Source of the DNA: Leuconostocaceae bacterium ESL0723
GTDB taxonomy: Bacteria; Bacillota; Bacilli; Lactobacillales; Lactobacillaceae
Direction: 5' to 3'
Assembly: GCA_029392055.1 (NCBI GenBank)
Contig: CP113928.1
Span: forward strand, 1,238,501 to 1,302,500
DNA length: 64,000 bases
Shown here: positions 43,906-52,814 of the stretch, one piece after another
How positions within the stretch are numbered: position 1 is the first letter of the stretch
Layout of the letters: every line of letters begins with the position of its first letter
Notes under the pieces: model-generated
Seen by the model: the letters and a program-made list of their open reading frames with translations, nothing else
Told to the model about the DNA's origin: nothing
Databases searched by the model: none
Translations under genes and position numbers: made by a program

Positions 43906-43947
43906 TAAAATGAGAGAACCTAGCTGCATTTAATTTGGGAGATTTAA

Positions 43948-44814
43948 ATGAGTAAAAAATCAAAAATTACGGTCTCAATCGTCGCCGTGGTGATCATTAT
44001 CATTGGCCTGGCCACCTGGTTCTTCAACCGGCCCAGCCAAAACCAGGATACGGTTACCCTAGGCACGATCGGCTCCGATGCTAAAATCTGGCAGTACATT
44101 GCCAAGCAACCTGAAACTAAAAAAGACGGGATTGATCTGAAGGTCAAGTCCTTCACCGATGGCGTGGCCTTAAACCAGGCGACCGCCGAAGGGACCGTCG
44201 ATGTCAACGCCTTCCAGTCCTATGCCTACCTGGTGGCCTACAACCAGAAAAACAAGAATGCCAAATTGGACGTCTTGGGCACGACTTACTTAGAACCGAT
44301 GGGTATTTATTCCGACAAGTACCACAAGCTCAGTGAAATTCCGGATGGCTCAACGATTGCCATCGCTAATAACCCGGCCAACACCTCTCGGGGACTCCAG
44401 CTGCTAGCCAAGGCCGGTTTGATTACCTTAAAGCCTGACTTTGGCAGCCTCTCTGGTCCCAGTGATATCAAGGACAACCCTCACAACTTCAAGTTTGAAG
44501 AAATTGACGATACGACCGGCCCCCGGGTTATCAAGGATAACAGCATCGCCGCCGTCCTTATTGGGAACACGATTGCCCTGGAAGGTAAGCTGAACGTCTT
44601 GAAGGACTCGCTTTACCATGAACAGGTCGACCAGTCGACTAAGGACAACGTCAACGTGATTGTCACTGCGGCTGACAGCAAGCACAAGGACAAGTATGCT
44701 AAGCTGGTGAAGTTGTACCACAGTAAGGATGTCCAGGACTACATTAAGAAGGAGTTTGGTGGCACCAAGGTCGAGGTTGATAAGCCCGTCAGCTACCTAA
44801 CCCAGTCCAACTAA
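43948..44814 (+). CDS. metQ: MetQ/NlpA-family substrate-binding protein with uncleaved membrane anchor
   Basis: The 288-residue protein has the NlpA fold segments VTLGTIGSDAKIWQYIA, VDVNAFQSYAYL, IAIANNPANTSRGLQLL and a C-terminal IKKEFGGTKV. It would bind methionine or a related amino acid outside the membrane. Unlike usual MetQ lipoproteins it has no cysteine after the hydrophobic segment (ITVSIVAVVIIIIGLATWFF), so it should stay as a signal anchor. GGGAG precedes the ATG. No metN/metI genes are beside it; instead a cystine symporter follows 12 bp later. Confidence 0.85.
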   Translation: MSKKSKITVSIVAVVIIIIGLATWFFNRPSQNQDTVTLGTIGSDAKIWQYIAKQPETKKDGIDLKVKSFTDGVALNQATAEGTVDVNAFQSYAYLVAYNQKNKNAKLDVLGTTYLEPMGIYSDKYHKLSEIPDGSTIAIANNPANTSRGLQLLAKAGLITLKPDFGSLSGPSDIKDNPHNFKFEEIDDTTGPRVIKDNSIAAVLIGNTIALEGKLNVLKDSLYHEQVDQSTKDNVNVIVTAADSKHKDKYAKLVKLYHSKDVQDYIKKEFGGTKVEVDKPVSYLTQSN

Positions 44815-44826
44815 AGGAGGACGCAC

Positions 44827-46221
44827 ATGAATAGTAATCTCACCACCACCCTAATCGTCCTGGTGGCCGCCCTCATTTTGCTGGGCATTGCCCTACTGCA
44901 GCGCCGCAAGGTCAGCTTTAACAAGTTGGTTGTGCTGGGCCTGGTCGCTGGACTGATTTTTGGAGTAGTCACCCAGGCCGTCTGGGGCACAACCAGCAAG
45001 GTCGCCGTGAATGCCATTGACTGGATTTCCATCGTTGGTAACGGCTACCTGGCCCTGCTGCAAACCCTGATTATTCCGCTGATTTTAATCTCGCTGATTA
45101 GCGCCTTTACCAAGTTAGATGCCAGCAAGAACTTTGCCAAAATTACCGGGAACGTACTGACGGTTCTCCTGGGCACGACCGCCGTGGCGGCCCTCATCGG
45201 TGTCCTGTCAGTGATTACCTTCCACTTGCAAGGTGCCAACTTTGTGAACGGTAAGGCTACCAAGGACAGCCTGGCCTTCTTGCAGCAGCACCAAGATACC
45301 CTGGGTCAGCTCACGCTGCCGCAAAAGATTGTCAGCTTCTTACCTAAGAATATCTTCGCCGACCTGGCCGGTACCCGGGCAACTAGTACGATTGCCGTGG
45401 TGATTTTCTCCTTCCTGGTTGGAATTGCCTACCTCTGGCTGCGCCGGTCTGAACCCGGCATTGCCCAGTCCTTTGCCAAGGGGGTCAATGTCTTGGATGC
45501 CCTACTGGCCAAGCTGGTTCGGCTGATTATTCAGCTGACCCCTTACGGTATCTTCGCCCTGCTGACCAAGACCGTGGCCACTAACAGTGCTAAAACGATT
45601 GCCAGTCTCGGCATCTTTATCATCGCCGTTTACGTAGCCCTGGCCCTCGTGCTGGTGGTCCATACCCTGATTTTGCTGGCCAACAAGGTTAATCCGATTA
45701 CCTATTATAAGAAGGTTTGGCCAGTATTAATCTTCGCCTTCACTTCGCGGAGCAGTGCCGGCTCACTACCATTAAACGTTGATATCCAGAAAAACCGGCT
45801 GGGTATTAACCAGGGAATTGCCGACTTCGCAGCCAGCTTTGGCCTGAGCATTGGTCAAAACGGCTGCGCCGGGGTTTACCCCGCCATGGTAGCGGCCGTA
45901 ACCGCACCCCTGGCCGGCGTGAACATCACTTCCTGGCAGTTCATCCTGACCCTGGTTGTGATTGTGACGGTTTCATCCTTTGGGGTGGCCGGTTCCGGTG
46001 GTGGCGCCACCTTCTCTGCCCTGATTGTGCTAGGAACTTTGAACCTGCCTCTGAGCGTAATGGCGATTGTCCTGGCCATCGACCCAATCATTGACATGGG
46101 CCGGACCCTGGTCAACGTTAATGATAGTATCTTGGCCGGTCTGCTGACCGCCAAGCATAACGACCTGCTCGACACCGATACGCTGAATAGTACCGGTGAA
46201 GGGGTTGGACAGCGAGCCTAA
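44827..46221 (+). CDS. tcyP: L-cystine symporter, TcyP family
   Basis: The 464-residue membrane protein belongs to the dicarboxylate/amino acid:cation symporter family. It shows AFTSRSSAGSLPLNVD near residue 304 (the serine-rich reentrant loop) and GVAGSGGGATFSALIVLG near 380, the second loop. The pattern fits TcyP-type cystine carriers. AAAGGAGG precedes the ATG. It is the last gene before a terminator and completes the operon with uptake of oxidised cysteine. Confidence 0.9.
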   Translation: MNSNLTTTLIVLVAALILLGIALLQRRKVSFNKLVVLGLVAGLIFGVVTQAVWGTTSKVAVNAIDWISIVGNGYLALLQTLIIPLILISLISAFTKLDASKNFAKITGNVLTVLLGTTAVAALIGVLSVITFHLQGANFVNGKATKDSLAFLQQHQDTLGQLTLPQKIVSFLPKNIFADLAGTRATSTIAVVIFSFLVGIAYLWLRRSEPGIAQSFAKGVNVLDALLAKLVRLIIQLTPYGIFALLTKTVATNSAKTIASLGIFIIAVYVALALVLVVHTLILLANKVNPITYYKKVWPVLIFAFTSRSSAGSLPLNVDIQKNRLGINQGIADFAASFGLSIGQNGCAGVYPAMVAAVTAPLAGVNITSWQFILTLVVIVTVSSFGVAGSGGGATFSALIVLGTLNLPLSVMAIVLAIDPIIDMGRTLVNVNDSILAGLLTAKHNDLLDTDTLNSTGEGVGQRA

Positions 46222-46242
46222 CCTTTAAGTAAATTCTGTTTC

Positions 46243-46274
46243 AAGAGTGATTCAAATGAATCGCTCTTTTATTT
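46243..46274 (+). terminator. Terminator of the met operon
   Basis: AAGAGTGATTCA pairs with TGAATCGCTCTT (one G-U) around AA and is followed by TTATTTTG. Confidence 0.85.
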
Positions 46275-46447
46275 TGTTCCCGAAGTACATCAATCTATGC
46301 CAAATCCGCCTTCAAAATTTGCATTCACCCCCGCTTAGGTACTACCATATATGTGAAGTAGGCCAAAGCGATATTTGGTGTTCGCATGGACATCCGCTGC
46401 GGTATCGAACGAAGCAAGAATAAGATTATTTGGAGGTATTGTTTTTC

Positions 46448-47290
46448 ATGGCTAAGACATGGTTAATCACTGGTACGTCAACTGGTTTTGGTAATTATTT
46501 AGCACGCCACCTCGCACAGCAAGATGACGTGAACTTGGTAGCAACAGCCCGCCACACCGAGGCCTTGGACTACCTGGACCAATATGATCATGGTCAGATT
46601 TTGAAGCTGGCCTTGGATGTCACTAACGAGGACCAAATTAAGGACGTCGTCGCTAAGACGGTTGATAAGTTTGGCACCATTGATGTCCTGGACAACAACG
46701 CTGGTTTGGGTTACTTCTCAACCTTTGAAGAAGCCGATGACCACGACGCCCGCTACATGTTTGACGTTAACGTCTGGGGTCTGATTCACATGACCCAGGC
46801 CGTTCTGCCCGTCATGCGTAAGCAAAAGAGTGGCCTAGTTATCAGCCTTTCTTCAGTTGCCGGCCTGGTCGGTGTCCCAAGCTTGAGCATGTACAACGGT
46901 ACTAAGTTTGCCGTCGAAGGTATGATGGAAGCCATGGCCCAGGAAGTTGCCGAAGATGGCATCAAGGTTATGCTGGTTGAGCCAAGTGCCTTCCGGACTG
47001 ACTGGTCTGGTCGTTCTTCTAACAAGAAGGAAACGGCCTTCCCTGATGACTACAAGCTCTTCGTTAAGACCCTACAAGCTACTGAAGCTGGTGAGGGTAA
47101 GGAGCCTGGTGATCCTAAGAAGGCTGCTGAAATCATCTACGACCAGGTTGAGAACCACTACGACGAATTGCCAACCCACCTGCCATTGGGTGCCGCAGCT
47201 GCCGAAGGTGGCGAGCAACAGTTCACTAGCCTAGCAGCTGACATGAAGAAGTACAGCGACTTGGCTAAGTCAGCTGACTTCCCTAACTAA
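46448..47290 (+). CDS. Short-chain dehydrogenase/reductase
   Basis: The 280-residue classical SDR has TGTSTGFG (residues 7-14), DNNAGLG near 83, catalytic Ser in ISLSSVAG and YNGTK near 150. Proteins of this type are NADP-linked oxidoreductases of unknown physiological substrate. The ATG at 46448 is 11 bases after GGAGG; an in-frame TTG three codons earlier is an alternative start. The 226-bp gap upstream holds the previous terminator and a GTTCG/CGAAC dyad, with no clear promoter. It has its own terminator. Confidence 0.85.
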   Translation: MAKTWLITGTSTGFGNYLARHLAQQDDVNLVATARHTEALDYLDQYDHGQILKLALDVTNEDQIKDVVAKTVDKFGTIDVLDNNAGLGYFSTFEEADDHDARYMFDVNVWGLIHMTQAVLPVMRKQKSGLVISLSSVAGLVGVPSLSMYNGTKFAVEGMMEAMAQEVAEDGIKVMLVEPSAFRTDWSGRSSNKKETAFPDDYKLFVKTLQATEAGEGKEPGDPKKAAEIIYDQVENHYDELPTHLPLGAAAAEGGEQQFTSLAADMKKYSDLAKSADFPN

Positions 47291-47303
47291 TTGAGATTGA
47301 AAG

Positions 47304-47330
47304 AAAAGCGACCGTAGGGTCGCTTTTTTA
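47304..47330 (+). terminator. Terminator of the SDR gene
   Basis: AAAAGCGACC pairs with GGTCGCTTTT around GTAG, followed by a T-run. Confidence 0.88.
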
Positions 47331-47438
47331 TTTTCACAATAACCAACAGCTATCGTGCGTGGGACTATGCTAATATTGGCACTGTAATTTATTTATACAG
47401 TCAGGCATCTATCTGAATGAGAATATGGGTTGAAAAAT

Positions 47439-48056
47439 ATGAAAAATAAAAAGTCTAAACGAAGCTACATTCGTCTACTTGCCATCTTTCTTATTGTCGC
47501 AGTAGTAATATTCGCTGTCTCTGCCAGCCTGTACAATCGTTCCCACAGTCAACAAAACAACGACTCAACTAAAAGTAGTTCTATTGAAAGTTCCAAGGAA
47601 ACCTCGAGTAGTGGTGGAAACAGTTCTAGTCTGGAAAATGCACAATCATCCCAGAGTGAACAGAAATATGCTCCGGCCAATTTATTAATTGGGCAAGGCT
47701 TCAGATCCAGTCTGAAAAGTGTCGATGGCTTAAGTCCTGAGGAAGCCATCAGCAAATTCCATCTTCCACCGGCTATTGTTCATGATGGCACTTCCTTTTA
47801 TTATTTCGCTGATTCCGATACTGTACTCCACACCAGCCTCGGCGCTTATGGTGCTAAAGGGCACTACACCATGGATGGTCAAAACGTCATGATTACTTAT
47901 GAAGGTGGTAACACTCTACCATTGCAATACCAAGTTATCGATGGCAAAGTGGTTTTCAATGACTTCACCCGTAGTGTAGGCGGACATACCTATGACTACA
48001 ACATCGCTTCTGACCCTGGGGCCAAATTTTACATTGAAAATAAAGAGCAACGTTAG
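47439..48056 (+). CDS. Membrane-anchored extracytoplasmic protein, function unknown
   Basis: The 205-residue product has a basic start (MKNKKSKRSYIR), one hydrophobic helix (about 12-33), a Ser/Asn/Glu-rich linker to about 77 and a C-terminal domain of about 125 residues with HYTMDGQNVMITYEGG and VNDGT-like loops. No lipobox cysteine follows the helix. A TTG three codons upstream is an alternative start; neither has a strong ribosome site. The domain resembles the small beta-rich domains of lactobacillal surface lipoproteins, but I cannot name it. Confidence 0.65.
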   Translation: MKNKKSKRSYIRLLAIFLIVAVVIFAVSASLYNRSHSQQNNDSTKSSSIESSKETSSSGGNSSSLENAQSSQSEQKYAPANLLIGQGFRSSLKSVDGLSPEEAISKFHLPPAIVHDGTSFYYFADSDTVLHTSLGAYGAKGHYTMDGQNVMITYEGGNTLPLQYQVIDGKVVFNDFTRSVGGHTYDYNIASDPGAKFYIENKEQR

Positions 48057-48091
48057 CGGGTTCCCAAAATTCATATATTGTAAACCTGATA

Positions 48092-48121
48092 AAAAAAGCG
48101 ACCACATGGTCGCTTTTTTTA
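48092..48121. terminator. Bidirectional terminator
   Basis: AAAAAAGCGACC pairs with GGTCGCTTTTTTT around ACAT, between two convergent genes. Confidence 0.9.
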
Positions 48122-48125
48122 TTGC

Positions 48126-48908
48126 TTAAATTTTGATTTCACCTTCGGCATAAAGGACCGCCTGGCCGGCGAGCTTGGTAGTATCACCGTCGTACTCACA
48201 ATAAAGCACACCAGTTCGATCCGATGCCTGAAAGGCCTTGATGTCGTTTTTACCCAGGCGCTTAGCCCAGTAAGGAACAATGTGGCAGTGACCACTGCCA
48301 CAGACCGGGTCTTCATCAACCGCCAGCTTGGGGGCAAAGGAACGTGAAACGGCATCAAAATCCTCATCCCCAGGAGCAGTGACGTTTTGCAATAAGCCTT
48401 CCAATCCAGCCATTTTCTCCTGGTCGGGTTCCATCTGACGCACTGTTTTGGGGTCATCAAAGACTGCCAGTAAGTCCCGCCCGAGATAGGCCTCAACTGG
48501 CTGAGCACCAAAAGCAGCGGTCATTTCATCAGTAACTGGTACCGGTTTAAGGTCATAGGACAGAAAGGCCATTTCGTACAAATCACCCTTTTGGGTCACT
48601 CGGAGCTCACCACTTTGGGTGGCAAAACCAAGAGTGTCAGTGTCTTGAGGCGGATCCTGCCGAAAAATAATAAAGGCGGCCGCCAAGGTTGCATGGCCAC
48701 AGAGGTCGATTTCGCCCCCGGGGGTAAACCAGCGCAACTGGTAATGACTATCATCATTCTTAATGGCAAAGGCTGTTTCGGAAAAGCGGTTTTCCTTGGC
48801 AATGTTTAACATCAGTTCGTCACTAGGCCAGGTGTCTACCAGACAGACCCCGGCTGGATTACCGTGAAAAAGCTGGTCGGTAAAAGCATCAACTACGTAA
48901 TATTGCAT
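48126..48908 (-). CDS. PhzF-family isomerase/epimerase-like protein
   Basis: The 260-residue protein has the PhzF pattern: VVDAFTDQLFHGNPAGV at the start, Glu44 in FSETAFA (the catalytic position in the family), GGEIDLCGHATLAAA near 64 and DEDPVCGSGHCH near 199. The two halves mirror each other as in diaminopimelate epimerase. GGGAGA precedes the ATG. No phenazine genes are present, so it is one of the many stand-alone PhzF homologues of unknown substrate. Confidence 0.88.
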   Translation of the reverse strand: MQYYVVDAFTDQLFHGNPAGVCLVDTWPSDELMLNIAKENRFSETAFAIKNDDSHYQLRWFTPGGEIDLCGHATLAAAFIIFRQDPPQDTDTLGFATQSGELRVTQKGDLYEMAFLSYDLKPVPVTDEMTAAFGAQPVEAYLGRDLLAVFDDPKTVRQMEPDQEKMAGLEGLLQNVTAPGDEDFDAVSRSFAPKLAVDEDPVCGSGHCHIVPYWAKRLGKNDIKAFQASDRTGVLYCEYDGDTTKLAGQAVLYAEGEIKI

Positions 48909-48961
48909 GTATCTCTCCCATCAGCATCATTCAGCATTCTATGTTGGTACAATCCTACTAT

Positions 48962-48988
48962 AAAAGCACCCCAGATGGGGTGCTTTTA
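48962..48988 (-). terminator. Terminator of kup
   Basis: AAAAGCACCCC pairs with GGGGTGCTTTT around a four-base loop, adjoining the kup stop codon. Confidence 0.85.
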
Positions 48989-48989
48989 G

Positions 48990-51110
48990 TTAATCATGTT
49001 TTTCATCACGACGGTCGTCGTGGTGGCCGTGGCCCTTACGCTTATCCTGTTCATCGCGATGACTACGTTCTTCACGTTGTTCAGGTTTAGCTGGCTTTGG
49101 CGGAAGTGGCACTTCGTTCTTAATAAAGAGCTGACGCAACTTAGGCGCCTTCTTGTGCTCAATAAAGAGTGGCACAATTTCTTCGATGGTGTCCGAAAGA
49201 CGGAGCCGGTAGAAATAACGCAGGTGGACTGAGTGCGACTGCAACCAAATCCGACCACCAATCAGGAGCCGGTCCCAAGATGAAATCGTTGAAACCGTCT
49301 TCAAATCGGTGTAGTAGTTATTGGTCAAAACGTACTTAAAGTCACCGATGCTCCGGTTCTTATCCAGGCCGTAGCGAATCTTTTGAGGCTCCAGGGCACC
49401 TTGTTTAACCAAGTTCTTAGCAATCTGATAAACAAAGTACTCAACCTGTGGATCAACCTTGAAGCCAAGGTTTAAGACCACGCGGACCATGTTCTGACTG
49501 CCCATCAGGTCAACTGAATACGATTTCTCATAAGGGTCAATCGATTCCTTAATGGTGACAAACCAGTAAACCTTGGCCCGCTTTGGCCGGGCACCCAGCA
49601 GTGAATAAATCACCGACTTTTTAATCTGATAGTCGTCATGGACATTAACGATATAAACCAGGTTGGTAGCCATCATGAAGACGCTGGAATCCTGGGACAG
49701 CTGCATGAGCTGCTTACGGTACTTCTTCAGGGACAGGTAATCGTTGTTAAAGGACAGGGCTTCACGCCGCTTATTACCGTAGTACCAGAAGACCATGACT
49801 GACAGAATCATCAGCATCAACAGCAGAGTGAAGTATCCACCATGGATGAACTTGCCCAGGCTGGCAATCAGGAAGAGGGTCTCGATGGAGCCAAAAACGG
49901 TAGCGAAGAGGGCCGCCAGGAAGAGGCCGACCTTGGACCGGATAAACTCAAAGAGCAAGATGGTGGTCATCAGCATAGTAATCGTAATGGCCAAACCATA
50001 AGCAGATTCCATGTTGGCGGAGGTCTGGAAAAAGAGCACCACAATCACGCCGGCCAGGAACAGGAGCCAGTTCACAAAGGAAATGTACATCTGACCCCGG
50101 AATTCGTTAGGATAGGTAATCCGCAGCCGTGGCATGATTTTCAAAGAAATGGCCTCTGAAACCAGGGTGAAGGCCCCGGTAATCAAAGCCTGGGAGGCAA
50201 TCACGGCCGCAACCGTACTCAAAATGACCCCAACCAGACGCCACTGATTAGGCAAGATGTCGAAGAAAAGGTTCAGGTTGGTACCACGGGCGTTGTTCAT
50301 AATCGCCCAGGCCCCCTGGCCCATGTAGTTGAGCATCAGGGCCGTGTAGACAAAGGGCCAGCTCAGGTAAATGTTCTTCTTCCCGACGTGCCCCATGTCT
50401 GAATACAGCGCTTCGGCACCGGTCGTCGCTAGGAATATATTACCCAAAATAAAGATGCCAAGCTCGTTATCTGGACTAAATAACGTTTGAATGGCATAAA
50501 CCGGCGAAATGGCCTTTAAAATTTCGGGATAATGGAAAACCTGCAACAAGCCAAAGAAGCCGATAAAGGTAAACCAGAGCAGCATCAGCGGGCCGAACAT
50601 CTTACCGATTTTCGTAGTCCCCTGCCGTTGGAAGGCAAAGACGGCTAGCAAAATGACGAGGACCACCGGCACCACAAAATCAATCCCCGACGGGAAGGCC
50701 ACCCAACCAAAGTGCTGCCCTTCCAGTCCTTCAACGGCTGAAGTGACCGTCACAGCTGGTGTCAGGGCACCGTCGGCCAGCAGGGCCGAGCCACCAATCA
50801 TGGCCGGTAGGATCAGCCATTTCATCTTACTATTGCGGACCTTGCTGTAGAGTGAGAAGATTCCACCTTCACCGTGGTTATCGGCTTGCAGGGCAATCAA
50901 AACGTACTTAACCGTGGTGATTAGCATCAGGGTCCAAAAGACCAGCGAAACCGCACCAATGACCAGGTTTTTCAGGTTGTCGGTATGAATATTACCGGCA
51001 ATGATGGCGTTCATCGTATACAGTGGTGATGTTCCGATGTCACCGTAGACAATGCCTAAGGCAATTAGAAATCCTGCATACTTGAGCTTTGACTTCCGTG
51101 AAGTAGTCAT
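48990..51110 (-). CDS. kup: Potassium uptake protein Kup
   Basis: The 706-residue protein has 12 predicted helices followed by a cytosolic C-terminal domain of about 250 residues. Family signatures are ALGIVYGDIGTSPLYT (residues 17-32), ADNHGEGGIFSLYS and LLADGALTPAVTVTSAVEGLE. It mediates potassium uptake with protons. GGGAGGG precedes the ATG. The last 30 residues are an unusual tail of His, Asp, Arg and Lys (GHGHHDDRRDEKHD) beyond the usual end. Some lactic acid bacterial Kup proteins are inhibited by c-di-AMP; a site cannot be read here. Confidence 0.95.
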   Translation of the reverse strand: MTTSRKSKLKYAGFLIALGIVYGDIGTSPLYTMNAIIAGNIHTDNLKNLVIGAVSLVFWTLMLITTVKYVLIALQADNHGEGGIFSLYSKVRNSKMKWLILPAMIGGSALLADGALTPAVTVTSAVEGLEGQHFGWVAFPSGIDFVVPVVLVILLAVFAFQRQGTTKIGKMFGPLMLLWFTFIGFFGLLQVFHYPEILKAISPVYAIQTLFSPDNELGIFILGNIFLATTGAEALYSDMGHVGKKNIYLSWPFVYTALMLNYMGQGAWAIMNNARGTNLNLFFDILPNQWRLVGVILSTVAAVIASQALITGAFTLVSEAISLKIMPRLRITYPNEFRGQMYISFVNWLLFLAGVIVVLFFQTSANMESAYGLAITITMLMTTILLFEFIRSKVGLFLAALFATVFGSIETLFLIASLGKFIHGGYFTLLLMLMILSVMVFWYYGNKRREALSFNNDYLSLKKYRKQLMQLSQDSSVFMMATNLVYIVNVHDDYQIKKSVIYSLLGARPKRAKVYWFVTIKESIDPYEKSYSVDLMGSQNMVRVVLNLGFKVDPQVEYFVYQIAKNLVKQGALEPQKIRYGLDKNRSIGDFKYVLTNNYYTDLKTVSTISSWDRLLIGGRIWLQSHSVHLRYFYRLRLSDTIEEIVPLFIEHKKAPKLRQLFIKNEVPLPPKPAKPEQREERSHRDEQDKRKGHGHHDDRRDEKHD

Positions 51111-51158
51111 TTTTTCGCCCTCCCTCAGTTAGAGCAAAGTTTAACGCTCAGAGGGGGA

Positions 51159-51197
51159 ATATACAAGGAAATTGTATATATACTCGCGTTCCGAGTA
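51159..51197. promoter_or_regulatory. Two adjacent dyads upstream of kup
   Basis: ATATACAA-N5-TTGTATAT (51159-51179) is a perfect 8-bp dyad, and TACTCG-N5-CGAGTA follows at once (51181-51197). They lie 49-87 bp before the kup start and may be operators or leader hairpins. The rest of 51111-51336 is AT-rich and holds no gene. Confidence 0.4.
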
Positions 51198-51336
51198 CTC
51201 AAATATGGTCCTGGACACACCATCTACCTTGAATTAGTGAAAATTCATATGCACGCAATATTTCAATCATATAGAAACCATAAGAATCCAAAAATCACTT
51301 ACCTGATTTAAAACCATACTTTCAAGTGCAGTAGCC

Positions 51337-52797
51337 TCAATCCACATAATCCTGCTGAATGTATGCCAACCTGTCAACAAAATCTGGAAACAAATCTTTG
51401 CGATAATAATGATACTCACCTAATTTTGATGATAATTGAAATTCAATTTCGTCCATGATGCGAGAAGTAACTGCTCCCCCATCATGAATCTGTTCTAAAA
51501 ATTTCTCTAGGTTTTTGATTTCCTGCTGAATCAAATGTTCCAAATTTTCGATTAGATCTTGATTTCTAGCAAATTCTCCCTGACTTTCACGAATTAATTC
51601 CTTACTTTTATCAATCAAATCAGCACTTTTTGAAATTAATTTTTTTCGCTCCTTTGCCAACGAACGAATTCTCGGGTCTTTTTTACCCAAATCCGAATTT
51701 TCAATGTTACTATCTTCAGATATTCTTTTTTCCAAGGCTTCTTTAGCTTCCGCCGTTTGTAAAATTGACTTTTTAGTCCTTTCTGCTGATTTTTGATATG
51801 GTAGAATCGCTGCCTTTAATTTAACGAGATCTCTCTCTCGCTCACTAATTCTGTCCTCTATTACTGATTTCGAATATTCATAATCATACTTCAGTTCGAT
51901 AGTTATTCTCGGAATCTTCTCTATATTTCTTTTTTTCAAATCAAATAATTTATCGTAAAAGAAAAAAGATCCTTTTTGAGCGGCAATGCGCTTATTTATT
52001 TCAGTATGAAAAACTTTAGTAAATATATTGCATGTAGCGTCTTTATCTTCGTCTATAGCAAACATGTCCAGAGTCTTGGATCCGAACACACTAATTTCCA
52101 AGTCACTGTTGTCAGCAGAATTTTTTTTACCGATGACGTATCTTTTTTTATTGTCTAGCATAAAGAGCATTGCCACGAAAGGATTTTCCGTAATATCAAC
52201 CAAACTCGTTTTGAAACCGTAATGTTGTAAAACCCCTAATGCTGTAGCCCTTTTCTCTTTGTTTTCAAAATAAGAAAAGTACTTAATCTTTTCCGGATAA
52301 TCCTCAGCTAAAGATTTATAAAGATTCTCAAATTCATTGATAAATCGTGTGCCTGGAACTCTGAAAATGCCCGGTTTTAGAATCCAATTATTCTCCTGGC
52401 CCCTATAATAATTAAAACTTCTGGGTAATCGTCCCGATTCATCATTTTCTTGAAGGATAAAACGTTGAATCAACTCTTTGTATAAATAAAAAAGACTCCA
52501 ATCAAGCGTATTAGCCCGGTCTTTTATACCATTATTTATTTCGCGAATCACCTGTTCGGTGTATAAGTAATACGGATTGTCAACATCGCCATCACACTTC
52601 TCACATTCGAGTGGCCGTATGCGATAGTGTTCAGCATAATGATAAAAATCGTCCTCAACTGAGTTGTCAAACGGAAAAACAGCACGAATTGGAATAATAA
52701 TTTTAGTTTGATTAAACAATTTCGTGGAATTAAATTTTTTCTGAAGACTGGCATATTCAAATCGGTTGAAAATAAACTTGTCGAACATTTCACACAC
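51337..52797 (-). CDS. FRG-domain protein with long coiled coil
   Basis: The 486-residue protein carries an FRG domain: the signature YRGQENNWILKPGIFR at 131-146 and LQHYGFKTSLVDITENPFVAMLF at 190-212. It is followed by a long Lys/Glu-rich coiled coil (about 310-470). FRG domains have no settled activity. The start is either the GTG at 52797 or the ATG three codons later; neither has a strong ribosome site. It follows the ImmA-like gene by 17 bp, and both are visibly more AT-rich than the surrounding genes and use AT-rich codons, a sign of transfer. The pair sits against ssrA, a common integration site. A defence or toxin function is inference. Confidence 0.8.
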   Translation of the reverse strand: MCEMFDKFIFNRFEYASLQKKFNSTKLFNQTKIIIPIRAVFPFDNSVEDDFYHYAEHYRIRPLECEKCDGDVDNPYYLYTEQVIREINNGIKDRANTLDWSLFYLYKELIQRFILQENDESGRLPRSFNYYRGQENNWILKPGIFRVPGTRFINEFENLYKSLAEDYPEKIKYFSYFENKEKRATALGVLQHYGFKTSLVDITENPFVAMLFMLDNKKRYVIGKKNSADNSDLEISVFGSKTLDMFAIDEDKDATCNIFTKVFHTEINKRIAAQKGSFFFYDKLFDLKKRNIEKIPRITIELKYDYEYSKSVIEDRISERERDLVKLKAAILPYQKSAERTKKSILQTAEAKEALEKRISEDSNIENSDLGKKDPRIRSLAKERKKLISKSADLIDKSKELIRESQGEFARNQDLIENLEHLIQQEIKNLEKFLEQIHDGGAVTSRIMDEIEFQLSSKLGEYHYYRKDLFPDFVDRLAYIQQDYVD

Positions 52798-52814
52798 CCA
52801 CGCCGCTTAATGTA

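Noticed and set aside
51121-51336. Possible duplicated ssrA end (CAGAGGGGGAA) marking the far end of the insertion
   Set aside because: Only a short, imperfect resemblance to the tmRNA 3' sequence; not enough to claim an attachment site.
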